Origin: UMGS1696 sp964430105
Lineage (GTDB): Bacteria; Bacillota; Clostridia; Oscillospirales; CAG-272
DNA length: 20,804 nucleotides
NCBI GenBank assembly: GCA_964430105.1
Contig: CAYSEF010000035.1
Span: 1-20,804, forward strand
Direction: 5' to 3'
Below, piece after piece: positions 1 through 7,849 of this stretch; the stretch's first letter is position 1; each line of letters begins with the position of its first letter. The position numbers and the translations under genes were made by a program. The notes below the pieces were generated by a model, which was given only the letters and a program-made list of their open reading frames with translations, was not told where the DNA came from and ran no database searches.

Positions 1-6
1 AACAAC

Positions 7-42
7 AAAAAAACAGCAGTCCGTTAAGAACTGCTGTTTTTC
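7..42 (-). terminator. Rho-independent terminator of the Gfo/Idh/MocA gene
   Basis: The arms acagcagt (13-20) and actgctgt (30-37) pair perfectly, and flanking A/T pairs extend the stem. Read on the minus strand, the stem is followed by a run of T. It lies 15 bases past the stop codon of the oxidoreductase gene. Confidence 0.88.
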
Positions 43-56
43 TATTTTCTTTTGTA

Positions 57-1226
57 TTACTTGTTGCCGTAAGTGCCTTCAGTATCGAAAGTAATACCCT
101 TGTCTTCCTTAGCCTTGGAGGAAGCGATCTTCTTCTGGAGTTCTTCCCAGAATTCTTCGCCATCGTTCGGGAGATCAACCCACTTATCCTTCCAGCTGGA
201 GAGCATCATAGCATTCGCGATAGAAAGACCGTTGATACCTTCGTAACCGGATGCAAGAAGTTCTTCGCCAAAGAGGATGTGATTTACAAAGTTCTTGCAA
301 ATACCGGTGTGCTGTTCACCGTGACCGCCTTCAACTTCGATTTCAACAGTTTCGCTCTTGATACCCTTGAAGCCGTCCTGGCATTCAAATGTATGTACAC
401 GTTCATCTTCTTCAAGCTTTGTGTACATAAGGTGACCCTTTTCATAAACGAGCTTACCCTTAGAACCGGTAACTTCAAGACGGTTTGTACCGGGGCATTC
501 ACCTGTTGTAGTGATGAACACACCTGTAGCACCGTTCGGATACTTAGCCATAGCAGTAACATCATCTTCTACTTCGATGTCATGATACTTACCGATTTCG
601 CAGTTAGCATAGATCGAAGAAGGCATACCGAAGATCCACTGCCAGAGGTCGAGGTTATGCGGGCACTGATTCATAAGAACACCGCCGCCTTCACCTGCCC
701 AAGTAGCACGCCATCCGCCACTATTGTAATATGCCTGAGTTCTGTACCAGTCGGTGATGATCCAAACGCATCTCTTGAGTTCACCAAGTTCACCGTTCTG
801 TACCATTTCACGCATCTTCTGATAGAACTTATCTGTTCTCTGATTGAACATAAGGCCATAAACCTTACCGCTCTTCTTAGCAACTTCCATCAGCTCTACA
901 ACCTTCTTAGTGTAAACGCCGGCGGGCTTTTCAGAAAGAACGTGCAGACCATTTTCAAATGCATCGATACCGATTACAGGGTGGTCGTAGTGAGGAGTAG
1001 CGATAAGAACCGCATCAACAAGACCGCTTGTAATAAGCTCGTGAGAATCAGTGAAATAGGTTACATCCTTGCCTTCGCAGGTCTTTTTAGCCCATTCGAT
1101 TCTTTCAGGCTTAACATCACAAACAGCGGTCAGTTCAGCGTGGGGAACTTCGCCGTTAATGAATCTCTTAACGTGACCTGAACCCATGTTACCGATACCG
1201 ATAACGCCAAATCTAACTTTATCCAT
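57..1226 (-). CDS. Gfo/Idh/MocA family NAD(P)-dependent oxidoreductase
   Basis: A 389-residue cytoplasmic dehydrogenase of the Gfo/Idh/MocA family, which oxidises or reduces sugars, inositols and related polyols with NAD(P). The N-terminal Rossmann fold shows GxGxxG as GIGNMG (residues 10-15), and the family EKP motif is at 99-101 (LSEKPAG). The C-terminal sheet domain carries the conserved NxxxHxxD-type segment (NQCPHNLDLWQWIFG). The ATG at 1226 is chosen over an upstream in-frame start at 1277 because GGAGG lies 7 bases before it and homology begins there. It stands alone between its own promoter and terminator, so it is a monocistronic unit downstream of the hydrogenase operon. The substrate cannot be told from sequence. 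Over about 300 codons it uses no TTA, CTA or TCA codon, a sign of strong codon bias. Confidence 0.93.
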   Translation of the reverse strand: MDKVRFGVIGIGNMGSGHVKRFINGEVPHAELTAVCDVKPERIEWAKKTCEGKDVTYFTDSHELITSGLVDAVLIATPHYDHPVIGIDAFENGLHVLSEKPAGVYTKKVVELMEVAKKSGKVYGLMFNQRTDKFYQKMREMVQNGELGELKRCVWIITDWYRTQAYYNSGGWRATWAGEGGGVLMNQCPHNLDLWQWIFGMPSSIYANCEIGKYHDIEVEDDVTAMAKYPNGATGVFITTTGECPGTNRLEVTGSKGKLVYEKGHLMYTKLEEDERVHTFECQDGFKGIKSETVEIEVEGGHGEQHTGICKNFVNHILFGEELLASGYEGINGLSIANAMMLSSWKDKWVDLPNDGEEFWEELQKKIASSKAKEDKGITFDTEGTYGNK

Positions 1227-1259
1227 AGTTAACCTCCAGGTTAATATTTTTCTGCATAT

Positions 1260-1288
1260 ATTATATAGCATTTTCACTAATTTTGCAA
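1260..1288 (-). promoter_or_regulatory. Sigma-A type promoter of the oxidoreductase gene
   Basis: On the minus strand TTGCAA (1288-1283) is followed by exactly 17 bases and then TATAAT (1265-1260). The start codon lies 34 bases beyond the -10 box. This is a near-consensus vegetative promoter, placed after the hydA terminator. Confidence 0.8.
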
Positions 1289-1342
1289 GTGATTTTTAAA
1301 TTTTTGTTGGATTTTTTCAGAATTTCTACTATTTTTTAATTT

Positions 1343-1401
1343 CACAAAACAAAAAGGGACTGCCATGCGTAGGAAATAATTCCTACAGCACAGCGTCCCT
1401 T
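1343..1401 (-). terminator. Strong long-stem terminator of the hydrogenase operon
   Basis: Outer arms AAGGGAC/GTCCCTT (1401-1395 and 1360-1354) pair perfectly. A middle segment GCTGTGC/GCATGGC pairs with two G-T wobbles, and the top GTAGGAA/TTCCTAC closes on a four-base loop. About 21 pairs with a single bulged T are followed by a T-rich tract on the minus strand. It starts 11 bases after the hydA stop. Confidence 0.92.
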
Positions 1402-1411
1402 AATATTTATC

Positions 1412-3157
1412 TTACAGACCGCGCTTTACATAGTGTGTATGAAGAAGCTCGTGTGCCTTGTGAGAGTTAGGTTCACCGAGGAATTCATCATAAACCTTCT
1501 TAATGAGCGGATTTTCATGAGATTTTCTGTATTCGAGCTTTTCAGCATCAGCCTTATACAGTACAGATGCACGAAGAGACTTGAGGTCAACAGTATTTCT
1601 TACAGATGCAGGCTGAGTAGGCTGACCACCACCATTTACGCATCCACCGGGACATGCCATAATTTCGATGAACTGTACATCGTATGTGCCGTCCTGAACG
1701 CCCTTAAGGAGCTTATTCGCATTAGCTGTACCGGAAGCAACAGCAACTTTGAGTTCGATGTCACCAAGCTTGTAAGCTGCGAACTTGATGCCTTCTGTAC
1801 CACGAACATCCTCGAATTCAAGCTTTTCAAGAGGCTTGCCTTCGATAACTTCTGCAGCAGTACGGAGAGCAGCTTCCATAACGCCACCTGTTGCACCGAA
1901 AATCGCACCTGCACCGGAACCAACATCGATAGGCTGGTCAAACTTTTCGTCTGCAAGAGACTTAAAGTCAATACCTGCCATTTCGATCATACGACCGAGT
2001 TCACGAGTAGTAACAGCGATATCTACACCGGGCATACCGTCAACATCCTGACCATCACGAGAAACCTCAAACTTCTTAGCGGTACAAGGAATAGCGGAAA
2101 CGAATACGATATCCTTAGGATCAAGACCCATCTTTTCTGCAAAATAAGTCTTATACATTGCACCAAACATCTGCTGAGGAGACTTGCAGGTGGAAAGATT
2201 TTCGGTCATTTCCGGGAAGTAATGTTCGCAGTACTTAACCCATCCGGGAGAGCAAGAGGTGATCATCGGGAGTACGCCACCATTCTTAACTCTGCCAAGG
2301 AATTCTGTTGCTTCTTCCATAATGGTAAGGTCGGCAGTAAAGTTCATGTCATATACGCCATCGAAGCCGAGCTTCTTGAGAGCCGCAACCATCTTTCCTT
2401 CTGTGTCAGTACCGGGTTCATAACCGAAGCATTCACCGATAGTAGCACGAACGGAAGGTGCACAGCAAATAGCAACGTGCTTTGTAGGATCAGAGATAGC
2501 ATCGAAAATCTTCTGAGTGTCATCCTTTTCATAGAGAGCACCAACAGGACAAGCAACGATACACTGACCGCAGTTGATACACGATGTTTCAGCGAGAGGA
2601 AGTTCGAATGCGGTTGCGATCTTGGAATCATAACCACGGTTTACAGTACCGATAGCGCCAATACCCTGGAGCTTGTTACAAGCAGCAACGCAGCGACGGC
2701 AAAGGATACACTTGTTATTATCACGGATGATAGAAACGGAAGAAGTATCGATATCTTCCTTCTCAACCTTACCGCCATAATTGAACTTATCTTCGTCGCA
2801 CTTATATTCCTGAGCAAGCTTCTGAAGTTCGCAGTTTGTAGAACGGATACAGGAGAGACATTTCTTTTCATGAGCGGAAAGCACGAGTTCGAGGTTCGTC
2901 TTTCTTACGGCACGAATCTTGGGAGTATTTGTTTCGATCTCCATACCTTCGTTTACAGGATAAACGCAGGAAGCAACGAGACCTCTTGCACCCTTTACTT
3001 CAACAAGGCAAAGACGGCAAGCACCGATCTCATTGATATCCTTGAGGTAGCAGAGAGTGGGGATGTCGATATTCGCATATCTGCAGGCTTCGAGAACTGT
3101 AACACCGGCAGGTACGGAATATTCAGCACCATTTATTATTACATTTACCATATCCAT
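1412..3157 (-). CDS. hydA: NADH-linked [FeFe] hydrogenase, catalytic alpha subunit
   Basis: A 581-residue cytoplasmic H2-evolving or H2-oxidising subunit of a trimeric HydABC enzyme. A [2Fe-2S] plant-type domain has C36, C47, C50 and C64. A His-Cys3 cluster site is H96, C100, C103 and C109. Two [4Fe-4S] sites follow at C150/153/156/160 and C193/196/199/203. In the H-cluster domain, L1 is TSCSPGW (300-306), L2 is IPCTAKKFE (from 356) and L3 has E498, M500, C502 and C506. A small-subunit-like tail (EFLGEPNSHKAHELLHTHY) ends the protein. The ATG at 3157 is preferred over a TTG at 3178, since GGGTCGGAA lies just before it; ATG at 3151 is also possible. The L1 Ser and L2 Ile differ from the TSCCPGW/MPC textbook motifs. 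I recall the Ser form from NAD(P)-linked multimeric relatives but cannot check. Last gene of the operon, 21 bases after hydB. Confidence 0.96.
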   Translation of the reverse strand: MDMVNVIINGAEYSVPAGVTVLEACRYANIDIPTLCYLKDINEIGACRLCLVEVKGARGLVASCVYPVNEGMEIETNTPKIRAVRKTNLELVLSAHEKKCLSCIRSTNCELQKLAQEYKCDEDKFNYGGKVEKEDIDTSSVSIIRDNNKCILCRRCVAACNKLQGIGAIGTVNRGYDSKIATAFELPLAETSCINCGQCIVACPVGALYEKDDTQKIFDAISDPTKHVAICCAPSVRATIGECFGYEPGTDTEGKMVAALKKLGFDGVYDMNFTADLTIMEEATEFLGRVKNGGVLPMITSCSPGWVKYCEHYFPEMTENLSTCKSPQQMFGAMYKTYFAEKMGLDPKDIVFVSAIPCTAKKFEVSRDGQDVDGMPGVDIAVTTRELGRMIEMAGIDFKSLADEKFDQPIDVGSGAGAIFGATGGVMEAALRTAAEVIEGKPLEKLEFEDVRGTEGIKFAAYKLGDIELKVAVASGTANANKLLKGVQDGTYDVQFIEIMACPGGCVNGGGQPTQPASVRNTVDLKSLRASVLYKADAEKLEYRKSHENPLIKKVYDEFLGEPNSHKAHELLHTHYVKRGL

Positions 3158-3178
3158 ATGTATTTCCGACCCTTTCAA

Positions 3179-4981
3179 TTATTTCTTAGAGATAGCACCG
3201 AACTTACACTTTTCGATACAAGCGCCACATTTTACGCACTTTGCGTTGTCAATAACGTGAGCTTCCTTAACCTTACCTGAAATAGCACCTGCGGGACATT
3301 GTCTTGCGCAGAGGGTACAACCCTTACACTTATCAGCGTCGATAACATAGGAGAGGAGCTTCTTACATACGCCTGCGGGACACTTCTTATCTACGATGTG
3401 AGCAACATATTCTTCACGGAAGAATTTAAGTGTGGAGAGAATCGGGTTCGGAGCTGACTGACCGAGAGCACAAAGAGATGCAGACTTGATATAATTTGCA
3501 AGCTCTTCCAGCTTATCAAGGTCTTCCATTTCACCGTTACCGCTTGTGATCTTATTAAGGATCTCGAGAAGTCTTACAGTACCGATACGGCAGGGAGAAC
3601 ATTTACCGCAGGATTCATCAACTGTGAATTCGAGGAAGAACTTCGCGATATCAACCATACAGGTGTCTTCATCCATAACGATAAGACCACCGGAACCCAT
3701 CATAGAGCCAATCTTTGTAAGGTTATCGAAGTCGATAGGAGTATCTGCGAGATATTCGGGAATACATCCACCGGAAGGACCACCTGTCTGAGCAGCCTTA
3801 AACTTCTTACCATTCGGAACACCACCACCGATGTCTTCTACAACTTCACGGAGAGTTGTACCCATCGGGATTTCAACAAGACCTGTATTCTTGATCTTAC
3901 CACCAAGAGCGAATACCTTAGTACCCTTAGAGCCTTCTGTACCCATAGAGGAGAACCAATCAGCACCCTTGAGGATGATCTGTGCGATATTTGCGAGAGT
4001 TTCTACGTTATTTACGATAGTAGGCTGACCCCAAAGACCCTTAACTGCAGGGAACGGAGGACGAGGACGGGGTTCACCACGATTACCTTCAATAGAGGTA
4101 AGAAGTGCGGTTTCTTCACCACAAACGAACGCACCCGCACCAAGACGAATGTGAATATCAAAATTGAAGCCTGTACCGAAGATATTCTTACCGAGAAGAC
4201 CGTATTCACGAGCCTGTTCGATAGCGATATTAAGTCTCTTAACAGCGATCGGATATTCAGCACGAACATATACCCAACCTTCATCAGCACCGATAGCATA
4301 GCCTGCGATAGCCATAGCTTCGATTACTGCGTGAGGGTCACCTTCAAGAACGGAACGGTCCATGAACGCACCCGGGTCACCTTCGTCGGCGTTACATACA
4401 ACATACTTTTTATCTGAAACGGATGCTCTTGCGAACTGCCACTTACGACCTGTCGGGAAGCCACCGCCACCACGTCCGCGAAGACCGGAATCAAGGATGC
4501 ACTTGATAACATCATCGGGAGTCATTTCCTTCAGCACCTTTGCAAGTGCGAAGTAACCATCCATTGCGATATATTCATCAATTTCTTCAGGGTTGATAAC
4601 ACCGCAGTTACGGAGCGCAACTCTTTTCTGCTTCTTATAGAATGCGGTTTCGCTAAGAGAAGATGCAACAGCTTCTTCTTCACCCTTAGCATCACCGGTA
4701 TCATTATAAACAAGTCGTTCTACGATACGACCCTTGAGAAGATGTTCAGAAACGATTTCCGGAACGTCTTCAGGAGTTACCATGCTATAGAAAGTACCTT
4801 CGGGGTAAACGATCATAATCGGACCGAGAGCACAAAGACCGAAACAACCGGTCTGAACGATCTTGATCTCATCTTCAAGTCCCTTAGCCTTCAGCTCATC
4901 AGCGAGCTTTTCATAGATCGCACGGCTACCGGAAGATGTACATCCTGTACCGCCGCAAATCAATACATGAGAACGAATCAT
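3179..4981 (-). CDS. hydB: NADH-linked [FeFe] hydrogenase, NuoF-like beta subunit
   Basis: A 600-residue flavoprotein that binds NAD(H) and FMN and carries several FeS clusters; in HydABC enzymes this subunit is the site of NADH chemistry and electron bifurcation or confurcation. An N-terminal thioredoxin-like [2Fe-2S] domain has C9, C14, C46 and C50. The NuoF core holds the glycine-rich RGRGGGGFPTGRKW motif (about 168-181), an FMN-binding stretch (NADEGDPGAFMDR) and an SLBB region. The NuoF [4Fe-4S] ligands are C458, C461, C464 and C504. A CPAGVC motif (534-539) precedes two bacterial ferredoxin clusters (C552/555/558/562 and C582/585/588/592). AGGAGG lies 11 bases before the ATG. The domain order matches the beta subunit of trimeric bifurcating hydrogenases, which supports a HydABC assignment over a simple NuoF or formate dehydrogenase subunit. 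Confidence 0.96.
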   Translation of the reverse strand: MIRSHVLICGGTGCTSSGSRAIYEKLADELKAKGLEDEIKIVQTGCFGLCALGPIMIVYPEGTFYSMVTPEDVPEIVSEHLLKGRIVERLVYNDTGDAKGEEEAVASSLSETAFYKKQKRVALRNCGVINPEEIDEYIAMDGYFALAKVLKEMTPDDVIKCILDSGLRGRGGGGFPTGRKWQFARASVSDKKYVVCNADEGDPGAFMDRSVLEGDPHAVIEAMAIAGYAIGADEGWVYVRAEYPIAVKRLNIAIEQAREYGLLGKNIFGTGFNFDIHIRLGAGAFVCGEETALLTSIEGNRGEPRPRPPFPAVKGLWGQPTIVNNVETLANIAQIILKGADWFSSMGTEGSKGTKVFALGGKIKNTGLVEIPMGTTLREVVEDIGGGVPNGKKFKAAQTGGPSGGCIPEYLADTPIDFDNLTKIGSMMGSGGLIVMDEDTCMVDIAKFFLEFTVDESCGKCSPCRIGTVRLLEILNKITSGNGEMEDLDKLEELANYIKSASLCALGQSAPNPILSTLKFFREEYVAHIVDKKCPAGVCKKLLSYVIDADKCKGCTLCARQCPAGAISGKVKEAHVIDNAKCVKCGACIEKCKFGAISKK

Positions 4982-5003
4982 AAATGCTTATTCCTCCTAA
5001 AAG

Positions 5004-5375
5004 TTAGATCTGGGCCGCACCGATTGTATATTCGGTAACAGTTTCGCCGCCCTTGATGTGCTTTTCGATAACTTCCTTAGCCTTTTCTGCTGTCATATTA
5101 ACGTAAGTGACCTTATCCTTGCCCTTTTCGTAAACTTCAACAACAGGCTCATACTGGCAGATACCGAGACATCCGGTTTGGGTAACAATAACCTTATCGG
5201 AGATATCTGCTTCGGAAACACCTTCAACGAAAGCATTCAGAACGGGACGAGCACCTGCTGCGATACCACAGGTAGCCATTCCGACTACGATACGAATGTC
5301 TCCACTGGAAGTGCGAACAGATACCTTGTCCTTCATTTTAGCCTTTATGGCCATGAGTTCCTCGAGTGACTTCAT
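5004..5375 (-). CDS. Small thioredoxin-like (2Fe-2S) ferredoxin-domain protein of the hydrogenase operon
   Basis: A 123-residue cytoplasmic protein of the thioredoxin-like ferredoxin family. After a short charged N-terminal helix, the segment VVGMATCGIAAGARPV (from about 31) carries C36, and VTQTGCLGICQYEP carries C69 and C73. These are the only cysteines, one fewer than the four needed for an ordinary [2Fe-2S] cluster; I recall relatives in other hydrogenase operons with the same pattern. The TQTGC-x3-C segment matches the second half of the N-terminal domain of hydB (C46/C50), so the two share an origin. The start has AGGAAAGGAA before it, and the stop is 22 bases before the hydB start. A role as an electron carrier or as a scaffold for the complex is inferred only from context. 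Confidence 0.88.
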   Translation of the reverse strand: MKSLEELMAIKAKMKDKVSVRTSSGDIRIVVGMATCGIAAGARPVLNAFVEGVSEADISDKVIVTQTGCLGICQYEPVVEVYEKGKDKVTYVNMTAEKAKEVIEKHIKGGETVTEYTIGAAQI

Positions 5376-5410
5376 AGTGTTGTTCCTTTCCTGATCGTAA
5401 ATTTATTTAA

Positions 5411-5992
5411 TTAACTAAAAACTGTGTTATTTTCACGGACAGCATCATACTGTTCCGCAAGATATTCGCCGATCCATTTTAGGATCTCAGGTTCAGCGAG
5501 GGAAATATCCCCCAGCATAGCACGAAGCTCAGTACACGATAGATTTACCTCACCATTTTCGGTAATATGAGTGAATGTAAAATCAACATCAGGTGCGCCT
5601 TGAATCAAGGTTTTTACAGTTTCGACAATATCGCCGAGCGGGATAAAATCAATGTGATTTCTTCCGAACCTTGCTTCTGTAACAGTCCCGTGAGCATCAC
5701 TAACCGATTCGTGAACAGATTTCACTGTAACCTCGCCACCCGTCATTTCTGCAAGCATAGTCAGAAACGGGATACCAAGACCGACATTTCTTGTCTTTCT
5801 TGTGGTAAAAAACGGATTTTTAACACATTTAAGCTGTTCAGCTGTCATTCCGCAACCATTGTCAGAAACAGAAAAATACAGCCAATCGCCCTCCTCCGCC
5901 AGCTTTATCGAAATTACATCCGCACCGGCACGGACAGAGTTCATGGTTATATCCAGAATATACAGTGAAAATTCATCCAATACCGTCACCAT
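5411..5992 (-). CDS. HATPase_c (GHKL) domain protein of the hydrogenase operon
   Basis: A 193-residue protein with a histidine-kinase/anti-sigma-type ATPase fold. The N box is LDITMNSVRAGA (N18), the G1 box is DNGCGM (44-49), and the lid plus G2 region reads FFTTRKTRNVGLGI (61-73). There is no phospho-accepting His domain, no sensor domain and no membrane segment, so it is not a complete sensor kinase; the tail after about residue 140 is unassigned. The ATG at 5992 fits the family start, where a few residues precede the ExSLYILDI helix. A GTG at 6007 overlapping the previous stop is the alternative. It sits between the DRTGG gene and the ferredoxin gene, a position I know from other clostridial hydrogenase operons. 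A regulatory or redox-signalling role is inference. Confidence 0.85.
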   Translation of the reverse strand: MVTVLDEFSLYILDITMNSVRAGADVISIKLAEEGDWLYFSVSDNGCGMTAEQLKCVKNPFFTTRKTRNVGLGIPFLTMLAEMTGGEVTVKSVHESVSDAHGTVTEARFGRNHIDFIPLGDIVETVKTLIQGAPDVDFTFTHITENGEVNLSCTELRAMLGDISLAEPEILKWIGEYLAEQYDAVRENNTVFS

Positions 5993-6000
5993 CCACACAC

Positions 6001-6330
6001 TCAACACTGTAACAGTTCATGAATACCTACGCAAAGCTCATAAGCTGTCATTTCTGTTGACAGAACGGTAATTCCGTTTTCCTTTGCAGCGTCGAGTGCA
6101 TCCGGGATAAGGTCTGTACCCTCCGCAAGAATCACAGCCGCCGTTTTAGTAAGGCTTGCTACCGCTATTACATTGGTATTTTTCATGATTGTTATCCACA
6201 GCTCACCGACTTTTATATGACTCATTGCGTGACTGAGAAAATCACACGCATACACGCCACAAAATTCCTTTTCGGTTTCACCTGTCACAACATTAAGTGA
6301 AAGTCTTTCACATAGTACAGAAAGCTTCAT
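6001..6330 (-). CDS. DRTGG-domain protein of the hydrogenase operon
   Basis: A 109-residue alpha/beta protein resembling stand-alone DRTGG domains, a fold found next to CBS and phosphotransacetylase-type modules and thought to bind ligands. No catalytic motif or membrane segment is visible. The segment ASLTKTAAVILAEGTD and the C-terminal STEMTAYELCVGIHELL are typical of such hydrogenase-operon proteins. A weak ribosome site (CAGGAT) precedes the ATG at 6330, and the start is 29 bases after the hydC stop. Its stop lies within 10 bases of the next start, so the two accessory proteins are probably made together. The ligand and role are unknown. The domain assignment is by recognition of the overall pattern and less certain than the neighbours. 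Confidence 0.75.
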   Translation of the reverse strand: MKLSVLCERLSLNVVTGETEKEFCGVYACDFLSHAMSHIKVGELWITIMKNTNVIAVASLTKTAAVILAEGTDLIPDALDAAKENGITVLSTEMTAYELCVGIHELLQC

Positions 6331-6359
6331 CTATCCTGATTTTGAAGTCGAGTTAATAA

Positions 6360-6854
6360 TTACTGATACTTAGCAAGGATGCCTTCGAGCATATTGGGTT
6401 CAAGTCTGCCATAAACATCTTCACCGATGGTGAGAACCGGAGCAAGACCACATGCACCAATGCAACGAGTAGCATCAAGGCTGAATCTGAGGTCGGATGT
6501 AATACCGCCGTTCTGAACGCCAAGAAGAGATTCGAGCTTATCCATAAGAAGACCGGAGCCCTTAACATAGCAAGCTGTACCAAGACATACTGCGACCGGA
6601 TGAGAACCCTTGGGATTAAGAAGGAACTGTGCATAGAATGTTACAACACCGAACACTTCGGAGAAAGGAATATCGAGAGCCTTAGCGATATGACGCTGAA
6701 CCTCTTCGGGAAGGTAGCCATAGATATCCTGTGCCTGCTGAAGGATGGGCATAAGAGCGCCCTTCTGATCCTTGTTCGCAGCGATAACTGCATCAAGAGC
6801 AGCAAGCTGTTCGGGAGTACCCTTGAACTTAACGGATGTCATAGGTTTTTTCAT
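6360..6854 (-). CDS. hydC: NADH-linked [FeFe] hydrogenase, NuoE-like gamma subunit
   Basis: A 164-residue NuoE/24-kDa-type subunit of the HydABC hydrogenase. An N-terminal helical part (about 12-75, LMPILQQAQDIYGYLPEEV) leads into the thioredoxin-like [2Fe-2S] domain with C90, C95, C131 and C135 in the C-x4-C ... C-x3-C pattern of the family. Length and motif spacing are normal. AGGAGG lies 12 bases before the ATG at 6854. It passes electrons between the flavin of hydB and the rest of the complex. The order hydC, DRTGG, HATPase, ferredoxin, hydB, hydA on one strand with short gaps supports one transcript. Confidence 0.95.
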   Translation of the reverse strand: MKKPMTSVKFKGTPEQLAALDAVIAANKDQKGALMPILQQAQDIYGYLPEEVQRHIAKALDIPFSEVFGVVTFYAQFLLNPKGSHPVAVCLGTACYVKGSGLLMDKLESLLGVQNGGITSDLRFSLDATRCIGACGLAPVLTIGEDVYGRLEPNMLEGILAKYQ

Positions 6855-6909
6855 AGAGCTGTTAATCCTCCTGAATATATAAATAAATAATAAACAATAG
6901 TAGGTCGCT

Positions 6910-6929
6910 TAACAGTGCAATAACTGTTA
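6910..6929. repeat. 7-bp inverted repeat in the mrp-hydC spacer
   Basis: The arms taacagt (6910-6916) and actgtta (6923-6929) flank a six-base loop in the roughly 100-base spacer before hydC. No T-run follows on the minus strand, so it is not a normal terminator. It could be an operator, an mRNA-stability hairpin, or chance in an AT-rich spacer. Confidence 0.4.
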
Positions 6930-6955
6930 TACAGCTTATGCAAGGTGCTCAATTT

Positions 6956-7795
6956 TTATTTTTCGCAGAATTTTTCTACTGCATCAGCTGCGGATTCAAG
7001 ATAATCGTTTTCCATAAGCTCGATAACACCATGGTCAATGAGAGAAGCAAGCTTAGGATCGATAGGCATACGTCCAATGAAAGGAATACCATACTGATCG
7101 CAAACAGCTTCAGCCTTGGATTCACCGAACACATGAAGCTCCTTACCGCAATCAGGGCATTTTACATAAGACATATTCTCAACAAGACCGATAACCGGAA
7201 TATTCATGAGAGAAGCCATATTTACAGCTTTACCGACTATCATTGAAACGAGATCCTGAGGAGTTGTTACAATAATAATGCCGTCAAGCTTGATAGACTG
7301 GAAAACTGTCAGCGGAACGTCACCTGTTCCCGGAGGACAGTCGATAAACATATAGTCAACATCTCCCCAAACAACATCAGTCCAGAACTGCTTAACTGTA
7401 CCTGCGATAACAGGGCCACGCCAAACAACAGGACGAGTTTCTTCTTCAAGAAGGAGGTTTACGGAGATCATCTTGATACCTGTTTTTGTTTCAAGCGGGA
7501 TAAGACCGTCACCGGTAGAAAGAACATCGCCCTTAGTACCGAAAGCCTTAGGAATAGACGGGCCGGTGATATCCGCATCGAGAATAGCGCATTTATAGTC
7601 ACGTCTCTGCATAACAGTAGTGAGCATGGAAGTAACGATAGACTTACCAACACCACCCTTACCGGAAACTACGCCGATAACGTGCTTTACATGAGAATCT
7701 TTGTGAGGTGCATCATATTGAGGTTCCGCATTGCGTGAAGAACAGTTTGCACTGCAAGTGGAACAATTATGTGTGCATTCAGAAGTTTGTGCCAT
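6956..7795 (-). CDS. mrp: Mrp/NBP35-type P-loop ATPase, probable iron-sulfur carrier
   Basis: A 279-residue cytoplasmic ATPase of the Mrp/NBP35 (ApbC) family, which binds and transfers [4Fe-4S] clusters. A cysteine-rich N-terminal extension has C7, C11, C14 and C18. The deviant Walker A is GKGGVGKS (45-52), with the extra signature lysine. IDCPPGTGD (151-159) is the family switch motif. The C-terminal CxxC (C213/C216, KCPDCGKE) is the shared-cluster ligand pair of the dimer. The start has GAAAGGAAAG before the ATG at 7795. It is the first gene after the promoter at 7891-7919 and precedes hydC by about 100 bases with no terminator, so cluster supply to the many FeS sites of HydABC is a plausible job. 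That role is inferred. Confidence 0.93.
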   Translation of the reverse strand: MAQTSECTHNCSTCSANCSSRNAEPQYDAPHKDSHVKHVIGVVSGKGGVGKSIVTSMLTTVMQRRDYKCAILDADITGPSIPKAFGTKGDVLSTGDGLIPLETKTGIKMISVNLLLEEETRPVVWRGPVIAGTVKQFWTDVVWGDVDYMFIDCPPGTGDVPLTVFQSIKLDGIIIVTTPQDLVSMIVGKAVNMASLMNIPVIGLVENMSYVKCPDCGKELHVFGESKAEAVCDQYGIPFIGRMPIDPKLASLIDHGVIELMENDYLESAADAVEKFCEK

Positions 7796-7849
7796 AATAC
7801 TTTCCTTTCAAGTTGTAGACAGCCAATAATCGTGATTTTTATTCTAATT

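Noticed and set aside
279..1181. 300-codon plus-strand frame opposite the oxidoreductase
   Set aside because: Same cause as for hydA: an in-register antisense of a strongly biased gene.
3158..3178. Upstream TTG start for hydA
   Set aside because: It would translate through the likely ribosome site; the ATG at 3157 fits the ferredoxin-domain start.
1433..3280. 615-codon plus-strand frame opposite hydA
   Set aside because: It is in register with hydA codons and has no ribosome site or recognisable protein family. It is a by-product of the missing TTA/CTA/TCA codons in hydA.
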